Positions 1 through 4,963 of a stretch of DNA of 6,319 bases are shown here, piece by piece (within the stretch, counting starts at the first letter, position 1; every line of letters begins with the position of its first letter). The notes below the pieces were generated by a model. The model searched no databases. It was not told where the DNA came from and saw only the letters and a list, made by a program, of their open reading frames with translations. Origin of the DNA: Candidatus Bathyarchaeota archaeon. Its GTDB lineage: Archaea; Thermoproteota; Bathyarchaeia; Bathyarchaeales; SOJC01. The DNA lies in the NCBI GenBank assembly GCA_030641425.1, contig DAOWHM010000084.1, positions 1 to 6,319 of the forward strand, written 5' to 3'. Made by a program: the position numbers and the translations under genes.

Positions 1-444
1 CTGGCGAAATACTTCAAAGATCTCGGTTTTATCGGTGCTGTTTCTCTATCGATGGGAAAGAAAGGTGCAGATACTGCGGAAAAGGCAGCCAAGATACTTC
101 TAGGTGGATACGACTACGTTTCGACGCGGAGAAACCGTTACACCGGAGAAGTGTCGATAGAGGAGAAGCCCCTTAAGGTTGGAGGAAAGGTCGCCATCTT
201 TTTTGACGACATTATAAGTAGTGGCGGAACTATGATGAAAGCCGTTGCTTACGCAAAGAAACAAGGAGCAGTGAAAGTGTATTCAGCATGTGTTCACCCA
301 CTTCTGATGGCTAACGCTAGGGAGAAAATAATCAAGAGCGGGGCTAATGAAGTCGTAGGAACTGATACAGTACCAAGTGAAGTCAGCGTTGTTTCCGTGG
401 CATCACTTATTGCAGAGGCCCTTATTCAGGAGCCTCCGCCTTAG
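1..444 (+). CDS. prs: Ribose-phosphate pyrophosphokinase (PRPP synthase), C-terminal part, 5' end outside window
   Basis: The reading frame is open from base 1, so the gene begins upstream and only the last 147 residues are visible; the first in-frame ATG (52) lies inside the conserved domain and is not the start. The enzyme makes phosphoribosyl pyrophosphate from ribose 5-phosphate and ATP in the cytoplasm, for nucleotide and amino acid synthesis. The identifying motif is the PRPP/ribose-phosphate loop DDIISSGGT (bases 205-231), a one-residue variant (S for T) of the usual DDIISTGGT. The end of the protein (HPLL, then NEVVGTDTVPS and a final SLIAEAL) is the typical PRPP synthase C-terminus, which separates it from simple phosphoribosyltransferases. 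The stop TAG (442-444) overlaps the next gene's GTG by one base, so the two are probably cotranscribed and translationally coupled. Family assignment is firm; kinetic class cannot be judged from this fragment. Confidence 0.93.
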   Translation: MAKYFKDLGFIGAVSLSMGKKGADTAEKAAKILLGGYDYVSTRRNRYTGEVSIEEKPLKVGGKVAIFFDDIISSGGTMMKAVAYAKKQGAVKVYSACVHPLLMANAREKIIKSGANEVVGTDTVPSEVSVVSVASLIAEALIQEPPP

Positions 445-1478
445 TGCCCAGACTCTTCTTCCTTCTATCTGGAGAACATGATACTCTTCCTTTTGCTGAG
501 TTAAAAGCCGCTTTGGAGAGTGAAGATCTCAGTTACGAAGAGATACAGACTCTGCCTCAAATACTGAGACTCAATACTTTTAGTGAAGCCGTAGAAGTTA
601 TCAAGGGGAGGGCCGCGTTGACAAGGGTCTGCTGTCGAGAATTATTCATCTGTCAAGCAACTCTCCCAGAGATAATTCGAGGAATACAGAAGGTTTCTCT
701 CAATAAAGTGATCGACTATGGTGAAAGCTTCGTAGTGCGCGTTCGCAGAGTTGGGGAAGCTGCAAGAGAATTAGCAGGCATGTATTTAGAAAGGAAACTT
801 GGCGAATTAATCATAGACAAAATTGATGGAGTAAGTGTTAACCTTAAACAACCTCAAAAAACATTCTTTGGCGTGATAACCGGTACAGCCTTTGTTTTTG
901 GGTTAAAGCTTGCTGAGGTATCCCCAACCCCTTTCATGCTCAGACGACCGCGAAAACGTCCCTTCTTCCACCCATCATCAATGCCTGCAAAACTAGCTAG
1001 ATGCATGGTTAATCTAGCTAGACCTAAAAAAGGTGACCTACTTTTAGACCCGTTCTGCGGCACCGGGAGTTTCCTAATTGAGGCTGGTTTACTAGGATGC
1101 AGGATAGTAGGCATAGATGCAAAGAGAAAGATGGTGAAGGGAAGCTCACATAATCTAATCTACTTCAACATCGATTACGAGGGCTTAGTAGTCGCAGACG
1201 CTAACCATCTACCGTTAACTAAAACTGACTGCATCGTCACAGATCCTCCCTATGGCCGGTCTGCATCGACAATGGGACGCACAACAAGAGAAATTGTCCA
1301 AGATTTTCTAGCAACTTCTGCGAGAACACTAACTAAAGGATCACGAATCTGCATAGCTTCTCCAAAATCCATTAACCTCACTAAAATAGCGAAGACCCGA
1401 GGGTTTAAGCATGTTCAATCCCACTTCGTTTATGTGCATAGGAGCCTTACTCGTGAAATTGTGGTGTTGGAGAAATAG
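444..1478 (+). CDS. trmG10: tRNA (guanine(10)-N2)-methyltransferase, THUMP + Rossmann MTase
   Basis: Predicted SAM-dependent enzyme of the archaeal Trm-G10/Trm11 family, which makes N2-methyl or N2,N2-dimethyl guanosine at position 10 of tRNA. The 344-residue protein has an N-terminal THUMP-like RNA-binding part (about residues 50-160) and a C-terminal methyltransferase domain (about 170-344). Visible motifs are RPFFHPSSMPAKLAR (172-186), the SAM loop DPFCGTG (202-208), the acidic end of the second strand GID (223-225) and the amino-methyltransferase motif DPPYG (267-271), typical of N2-guanine and N6-adenine transfer. The GTG start at 444 overlaps the prs stop (TAGTG) and has AGGAG at 428-432, 11 bases upstream, which is a long spacing. 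No in-frame ATG lies near enough to compete. The stop abuts the rnz ATG. Whether the product is mono- or dimethylated cannot be read from the sequence. Confidence 0.92.
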   Translation: MPRLFFLLSGEHDTLPFAELKAALESEDLSYEEIQTLPQILRLNTFSEAVEVIKGRAALTRVCCRELFICQATLPEIIRGIQKVSLNKVIDYGESFVVRVRRVGEAARELAGMYLERKLGELIIDKIDGVSVNLKQPQKTFFGVITGTAFVFGLKLAEVSPTPFMLRRPRKRPFFHPSSMPAKLARCMVNLARPKKGDLLLDPFCGTGSFLIEAGLLGCRIVGIDAKRKMVKGSSHNLIYFNIDYEGLVVADANHLPLTKTDCIVTDPPYGRSASTMGRTTREIVQDFLATSARTLTKGSRICIASPKSINLTKIAKTRGFKHVQSHFVYVHRSLTREIVVLEK

Positions 1479-2405
1479 ATGAGTCTGCAAGTGATTTTTC
1501 TTGGAACAGCAGGAAGCATACCGACTTTAACCAGGTCATTGTCTGCTGTGGCGATTTGGAGGAAGGGTGAAGTGATTCTTTTTGATTGTGGCGAAGGTGT
1601 CCAACGTCAAATGGTGAAAGCGCATCTAGGCTTTAACAAGAAGATGAAGGTACTTGTAACTCACATGCATGGCGATCATATGCTTGGGTTACCCGGTCTA
1701 ATACAAACGATGTCGTTGCTGGGGCGCACAAGAAAACTGGAAGTTTATGGCCCTTCAGATTTGAAAAAATTCGTAGATGCTATTGAACAGACTGTCCATT
1801 TTGCCCTTACATTCCCCTTGGACGTGATTAAAGTTGAAGATGAAGGACTTGTTTGCGAAGAGAAGGAATATTTGATTCAATCCGCTTGGGCAAAGCATTC
1901 GATCCCTGCCTTCGCCTATCGTTTCACTGAAAAACCTCGCCCAGGGAGATTCCACCCCCAGAAAGCTAGGGAACTCAACATACCAGAAGGAGCCTTATGG
2001 GGTCAACTTCAACGTGGAGTCGCAGTAAAGCTGAAAGACGGAGGAGCGGTCAATCCTGAAGAGGTGATTGGCCCATCTAGAAAAGGAAGAAGCGTTACCT
2101 ATACGGGTGACAGCAGATCATGCGACTCTATAATCGAGTTGGCAAAGAATTCAGACTTGCTAATCCATGACTGCACATTTGATGACTCCCTTGAAGAAAG
2201 GGCTGCGAAGGATGGTCATTCTACACCTTCTGACGCGGCAAAGACAGCGTTGAGAGCTGAAACGAAACGATTGGTTTTAACTCACATTAGTGCCCGTTAT
2301 AAAAAGCCTAACTTATTGTTGAGGCAAGCGAAGAAAACATTTTCAGAAGTTGTCGTGGCTGAAGACTTGATGAAAATCGATATACCCTTGGTTGATTTGA
2401 GTTAA
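1479..2405 (+). CDS. rnz: Ribonuclease Z (tRNA 3' processing endonuclease)
   Basis: A zinc-dependent metallo-beta-lactamase-fold endonuclease that cuts the 3' trailer from pre-tRNA, leaving the end on which CCA is built. At 308 residues it is a typical short-form RNase Z. The metal site is complete: HMHGDH (H62, H64, D66, H67), H140 in the AKHSIPAFAYR segment, D211 in TGDSR and H269 in LTHISARY; the GHST motif (H247) is also present. The exosite arm that grips the tRNA elbow is recognisable around RPGRFHPQKARELNIP (154-169) with GALWGQLQRG after it. The motif usually written HEATF reads HDCTF (230-234), a mild variant. The ATG follows the upstream TAG without a gap and has GGAG at 1469-1472, six bases before it. 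The stop overlaps the convergent TIM-barrel gene's stop by four bases, leaving no room for a separate terminator. Confidence 0.96.
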   Translation: MSLQVIFLGTAGSIPTLTRSLSAVAIWRKGEVILFDCGEGVQRQMVKAHLGFNKKMKVLVTHMHGDHMLGLPGLIQTMSLLGRTRKLEVYGPSDLKKFVDAIEQTVHFALTFPLDVIKVEDEGLVCEEKEYLIQSAWAKHSIPAFAYRFTEKPRPGRFHPQKARELNIPEGALWGQLQRGVAVKLKDGGAVNPEEVIGPSRKGRSVTYTGDSRSCDSIIELAKNSDLLIHDCTFDDSLEERAAKDGHSTPSDAAKTALRAETKRLVLTHISARYKKPNLLLRQAKKTFSEVVVAEDLMKIDIPLVDLS

Positions 2406-3184
2406 GTGAAAAGTTTCTGTAGGGTTGTTATGCTCTCATGTAAGTGGTCGATGGATTCTACCATCACAAGTCCACTGAAAGGCGTGTTTTCAATGTCTTC
2501 CCTAAATTTGCTCCAATCTACAGAACCAAGGCCTATTCCAAGATGTTGGTCGTGTTCACCGTTGTTGTCATGTGCATGGATGTGGACGATTCTATCGCCA
2601 AAGCTTTCTATGAAAGCGTGTGTTTGACTGTTTATGTTTGAGTGACCAACATCAAGAACTAAGTCAATATCTTCTCCTAATTCGGTGAAGAATCGGGAGA
2701 ATTGTTTGATGTCTTTTAGGAGAAACCCAAAGGGTTCAGGACAGTTTTCAATTGCGATGTTTACTTCGTGTTTCTTTGCAAGCCTAAGCAGTTTTCGAAC
2801 AGACTCGATGTTTATCTCCCAGTCCATTCCAGGGTAGAAGTCGCTAATTCCTGTTCGAAAACCTGGGTGAAAGACTACTATTCTGCATTCAAGTTTGCCT
2901 GCGAAACCCATCGACTTACTTAGACGCTTCATAACAAAGTTCCGCATGTCTTCAGCTGGGGCTGCGATGTTGATATCGGCAAAGGGTGAATGCAACGTGT
3001 AAACTAGGGTGTGGTCTTCCGCAATCTTTGCGAGGGTTTTCACTCTTTCTTGGTCAAGTGAATGCCAACCGTCGTCCACGAGCTCCACGTGGTTCACTGA
3101 TGCAGTTCGCAGTCTCTTACAAAGATTGGTGAATGGTTCACCTAAACAGTGAAGCATGGACAAACCGATATCTATCTTGCCCAC
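2402..3184 (-). CDS. Endonuclease IV / sugar phosphate isomerase-type TIM-barrel metalloenzyme
   Basis: A 260-residue protein of the AP endonuclease family 2 / xylose isomerase-like TIM-barrel group (Pfam PF01261 type). Residues matching the three-metal site of endonuclease IV are visible in the right order: H65 (LHSPF), H106 (VVFHPG), E146 (AIENCP), D178 and H181 (LVLDVGHSN), H203 (VHIHAHD), D212 and H214 (GEHDQHLGIG) and E243 (MVESID). The fold and metal site are therefore well supported, but the family mixes DNA repair nucleases with sugar isomerases and epimerases and the substrate cannot be assigned from sequence. The start is GTG at 3184, with GAGGAG eight bases upstream; a nearby ATG (3186) is out of frame. 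The gene overlaps the end of a 35-codon mini-ORF by 13 bases and the rnz stop by four bases (convergent). Confidence 0.85.
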   Translation of the reverse strand: MGKIDIGLSMLHCLGEPFTNLCKRLRTASVNHVELVDDGWHSLDQERVKTLAKIAEDHTLVYTLHSPFADINIAAPAEDMRNFVMKRLSKSMGFAGKLECRIVVFHPGFRTGISDFYPGMDWEINIESVRKLLRLAKKHEVNIAIENCPEPFGFLLKDIKQFSRFFTELGEDIDLVLDVGHSNINSQTHAFIESFGDRIVHIHAHDNNGEHDQHLGIGLGSVDWSKFREDIENTPFSGLVMVESIDHLHESITTLQKLFT

Positions 3185-3279
3185 ATGATTGGCTCCTCTA
3201 TGCTAATAAGGAGGTTGCATGCATCTCGAAACGTAATCATCCCCATGGCTCCTTCGTCGCCTAAGACGATGATCTTCAT
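3172..3279 (-). pseudogene. 35-codon mini-ORF resembling the decayed N-terminus of a saccharopine dehydrogenase-like Rossmann protein
   Basis: Seen directly: ATG at 3279, an AAGGAGCG Shine-Dalgarno seven bases upstream (3287-3294), 35 sense codons and TAG at 3172-3174, overlapping the start of the TIM-barrel gene by 13 bases. The peptide begins MKIIVLGDEGAMG and continues MITFRDA, which looks like the first strand and nucleotide loop of saccharopine dehydrogenase/reductase-family proteins (usual form GGAGAMG, then a helix containing RD). Here the first glycine of GxGxxG is replaced by D and the similarity stops after about 20 residues. Inference: the 5' end of a lost oxidoreductase gene whose promoter and ribosome binding site survive. 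Alternatives are a short translated leader coupled to the TIM-barrel gene, or a chance ORF. An N-terminus like that of A-type ATP synthase subunit F (MKIxVIGDE) was considered and fits less well. Confidence 0.4.
3193..3198 (-). promoter_or_regulatory. Shine-Dalgarno site of the TIM-barrel gene
   Basis: GAGGAG on the minus strand, eight bases before the GTG at 3184. It decides the start: the ATG two bases upstream of the GTG is in the mini-ORF frame, and no in-frame ATG upstream has a comparable site. The site lies inside the coding part of the mini-ORF, so translation of the mini-ORF could affect its access. Confidence 0.7.
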
Positions 3280-3286
3280 TTTCGGT

Positions 3287-3294
3287 CGCTCCTT
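3287..3294 (-). promoter_or_regulatory. Shine-Dalgarno site of the 35-codon mini-ORF
   Basis: AAGGAGCG on the minus strand, seven bases before the ATG at 3279. It is as good a ribosome binding site as any in the window, although the ORF it serves has only 35 codons. Confidence 0.6.
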
Positions 3295-3313
3295 GGGAAG
3301 ATGATTGTAAAAT

Positions 3314-3322
3314 GGTTTATAG
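3314..3322 (-). promoter_or_regulatory. Probable archaeal TATA box for the mini-ORF/TIM-barrel transcript
   Basis: The minus strand reads CTATAAACC here, an archaeal TATA-like octamer, about 40 bases upstream of the mini-ORF ATG and 26 bases downstream of the UPF0201 stop. A start of transcription about 25 bases downstream would fall near 3293, next to the AAGGAG site. This suggests that the TIM-barrel gene has its own promoter and does not depend only on read-through from the UPF0200-UPF0201 pair. No clear BRE was identified. Confidence 0.5.
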
Positions 3323-3347
3323 GGTTTGCTTCAGCTGTCTTCTCTAT

Positions 3348-3743
3348 TCATGGGGTTTTTGGCGTGAGCGATTCAATGAGCTCTTCTGGGTTCATACTTC
3401 GTATCTTAATTTTTATCGGTCCTAGAGGGCTTTCCCTAGCTGGCTCACAGAATGAGATGTGCCCCGCGTAGGCTACTTGCTTGTTGATGAAGAAAGTTAT
3501 AGTGTTTCCCCTCAAGCCTTGATAGAGTACTGCTCTTGCCGCGGCTCGGATTTGTTCTCTGCGTAGGATGTAAGAGAACTTGGCGAGGATGTCTGAGCCT
3601 TCACCATGAGCCAAAAGAAGTTGGTGTGTATTTTTTTTCTTCTCTTCAAACTCTAATTCGCCAAAGATGTTTTCCACAGCTTGTCTTACTCTGCTTGAGT
3701 CTTCAGTGGGATTAACTTCAACTTGAATGTCGACTTCTTCCAT
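3348..3743 (-). CDS. UPF0201 family protein (predicted RNA-binding, archaeal)
   Basis: A 131-residue cytoplasmic protein of the archaeal UPF0201 family (RNA-binding-domain fold, COG1931/DUF54 type). Supporting signatures are the N-terminal alternating strand DIQVEVNPTED (5-15) followed by a VRQAVENIF helix, the stretch FFINKQVAYAGHISF (84-98), and the hallmark ESPLGPIKIKI (104-114). Function is not established; RNA binding is proposed from the fold. The start is fixed at the ATG at 3743: in the same frame a TGA stands three codons upstream (3750-3752). The gene overlaps the end of the UPF0200 gene by 26 bases in a +1 frame relation, and its ribosome binding site is weak, so translation probably depends on ribosomes finishing the upstream gene. 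In Archaeoglobus the two families occur as one fused protein, which supports a shared role. Confidence 0.82.
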   Translation of the reverse strand: MEEVDIQVEVNPTEDSSRVRQAVENIFGELEFEEKKKNTHQLLLAHGEGSDILAKFSYILRREQIRAAARAVLYQGLRGNTITFFINKQVAYAGHISFCEPARESPLGPIKIKIRSMNPEELIESLTPKTP

Positions 3744-4290
3744 GTTTTGTCACATCTTTCAAGAATCTTCTAACTTCATCTTCAAGGTTTTTCTTCTTCT
3801 TTTCGTTCACTATCATGCAGCCTGCACTAGCGATTACGTTGCCTAGGCCAATGTGGAGTTCTCGCTGGTCTCGTTCAGAGAAAGTCTCCCAGTTGACGGG
3901 GTCGTCGCCTCTCTTTCGTTTGAAGAGTCTGTTGAACCGTGTTTCCGGAGATGAGTGGATTGCGAGAAGCCTGAATTGGGGGAAATAATTTTTCAGTTTA
4001 TCTACTTCGAATAAGCTGCGAATACCATCAACGATTACAACTTCTTTTTGGGTTTTTTGAATTTTTGGAACGCAGCGTTCTGCTACTGCGGCAGGTCCAC
4101 CTTCTTGGCGTAGCTCTAACATAACTTTGCCAACGTTTTCTGGTGAAGGTTCTACGCCTCGGAGCTCGGTTTCCTCTCTCACTTCATTACCCATAACGAC
4201 GATGCCACAGCCCATCTCCTGAGCAACCCTAATCACGACTCCTTTTCCAGCCCCAGGCATTCCTGTAACACCAATAACGATCTTGGCCAT
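3718..4290 (-). CDS. UPF0200 family P-loop nucleotide kinase-like protein
   Basis: A 190-residue P-loop protein related to dephospho-CoA kinase and adenylate kinase, matching the archaeal UPF0200 family. Walker A is GMPGAGKG (10-17, K16). VIVDGIRS (85-92) is the second-strand acidic motif. A basic lid-like region with FKRKRGDDP (123-131) precedes the conserved ERDQRELHIGLGNVIASAGCMIVNE region (139-163). Neither substrate nor reaction is established for the family; the dephospho-CoA kinase label often attached to it is by similarity, and another family (DUF359) performs that step in Thermococcus. The ATG at 4290 has a GGTGAT site six bases upstream (complementary to the 16S rRNA 3' end). The C-terminal tail (KHGRSRHSS) is encoded in the overlap with the UPF0201 gene. 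It is transcribed away from thpR, from an apparently shared TATA element. Confidence 0.85.
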   Translation of the reverse strand: MAKIVIGVTGMPGAGKGVVIRVAQEMGCGIVVMGNEVREETELRGVEPSPENVGKVMLELRQEGGPAAVAERCVPKIQKTQKEVVIVDGIRSLFEVDKLKNYFPQFRLLAIHSSPETRFNRLFKRKRGDDPVNWETFSERDQRELHIGLGNVIASAGCMIVNEKKKKNLEDEVRRFLKDVTKHGRSRHSS

Positions 4291-4296
4291 AGCCTA

Positions 4297-4302
4297 ATCA
4301 CC
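4297..4302 (-). promoter_or_regulatory. Ribosome binding site of the UPF0200 gene
   Basis: GGTGAT on the minus strand, six bases before the ATG at 4290. It can pair with the AUCACC part of the archaeal 16S rRNA 3' end and supports this start. Confidence 0.6.
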
Positions 4303-4336
4303 GTTGATTCAGAACAATTACCTTTAATCAAAAGTT

Positions 4337-4345
4337 CTTATAAAT
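4337..4345. promoter_or_regulatory. Palindromic TATA box, probably shared by the divergent UPF0200 and thpR-cca transcripts
   Basis: The plus strand reads CTTATAAAT and the minus strand ATTTATAAG around a TTATAA palindrome (4338-4343). A start about 26 bases away falls near 4367 on the plus strand, 13 bases before the thpR ATG, and near 4314 on the minus strand, 24 bases before the UPF0200 ATG. Both leaders then contain the expected ribosome binding sites. No second TATA-like element stands out in the 89 bases between the two genes. Strand use and start points are inferred. Confidence 0.55.
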
Positions 4346-4368
4346 GCTGCATGTTGAAACTATGAGGG

Positions 4369-4373
4369 AAGGA
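4369..4373 (+). promoter_or_regulatory. Shine-Dalgarno site that fixes the thpR start
   Basis: AAGGA, six bases before the ATG at 4380. It favours that codon over the upstream in-frame ATGs at 4344, which lies inside the TATA box, and 4362, which lies too close to the TATA box to be on the transcript with a leader. Confidence 0.6.
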
Positions 4374-4379
4374 CCTGAA

Positions 4380-4943
4380 ATGGCAGGATCAATTCGCAGC
4401 TTCATTGCCTTTGATATTGACGACGAAAAAATCTTAAGCCGATTTGCGTCAGTGCAGGAGAAACTTGCGTTATCCGGTGCTGATCTGAAACTTGTTAAAA
4501 CCCAGAACATCCACATTACGATGCGGTTCTTAGGAGACATATTTCCCAATATGGCAGAGAAAATTAGCGATCGGATGGAAGAGTTAGTTTTTTCCCCTTT
4601 TAATGTGGAGATTAGACGAGTGGGAGCTTTTCCATCAATAAAACGTCCTCGTACAATTTGGGCTGGCATCCAAGAAGGAAGCAGGGAGCTTGAAGACATT
4701 TATAACCAGATGGAAGTTAACCTTTTTAGTTTAGGGTTTGGAAAGAGTTCAAGAAGGTTTTCTCCTCACATCACGATTGTGCGGGTGAGAACAGGTCGTA
4801 ACAGAGGAGAGTTGACAAGATGCCTGCAAGAAGTTGCTGACTTCGAATTTGGAGTAATCAAGGCGGATTGTTTGAAATTGGAGAAGAGCGTTCTGACACC
4901 CAATGGGCCTATATACTCGACTTTGAAGGGCGTCCAACGATGA
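4380..4943 (+). CDS. thpR: RNA 2',3'-cyclic phosphodiesterase / 2'-5' RNA ligase family (2H phosphoesterase)
   Basis: A 187-residue member of the ThpR (LigT) 2H phosphoesterase family, whose members open RNA 2',3'-cyclic phosphates to 2'-phosphates and can join tRNA halves by a 2'-5' bond in vitro. Both catalytic HxTx tetrapeptides are present: HITM (H45, T47) before RFLG, and HITI (H130, T132) after FSP. The family N-terminus RSFIAFDI (6-13) and the middle GAFPSIKRPRTIWAGI (82-97) are also clear. The ATG at 4380 was chosen because it puts RSFIAFDI at the normal distance from the start, has AAGGA six bases upstream and lies downstream of the TATA box; an upstream ATG at 4344 would add 12 residues but sits in that box. 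The physiological substrate in archaea is unsettled. The gene is followed after 20 bases by cca in the same direction, a probable operon. Confidence 0.93.
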   Translation: MAGSIRSFIAFDIDDEKILSRFASVQEKLALSGADLKLVKTQNIHITMRFLGDIFPNMAEKISDRMEELVFSPFNVEIRRVGAFPSIKRPRTIWAGIQEGSRELEDIYNQMEVNLFSLGFGKSSRRFSPHITIVRVRTGRNRGELTRCLQEVADFEFGVIKADCLKLEKSVLTPNGPIYSTLKGVQR

Positions 4944-4963
4944 GAATGTGATAGGCGTTTGCT

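Noticed and set aside
993..1021. Two copies of the palindrome CTAGCTAG separated by 13 bases
   Set aside because: Both fall in the methyltransferase coding region, where they encode two Leu-Ala-Arg stretches of a conserved helix. No promoter or operator role is suggested.
854..1114. Antisense 86-codon open frame opposite the tRNA methyltransferase gene
   Set aside because: It lies wholly opposite the conserved SAM-binding region, has no recognisable domain and is explained by codon use of the plus-strand gene.
4344..4379. Upstream ATG codons at 4344 and 4362 as the thpR start
   Set aside because: The first lies inside the TATA box and the second about 20 bases after it, while the ATG at 4380 has a ribosome binding site and gives the normal family N-terminus.
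4328..4699. Antisense 123-codon open frame opposite thpR
   Set aside because: It is opposite the conserved HxTx region of a clear gene, and the peptide is serine-rich and low in recognisable structure, as expected of a shadow frame.
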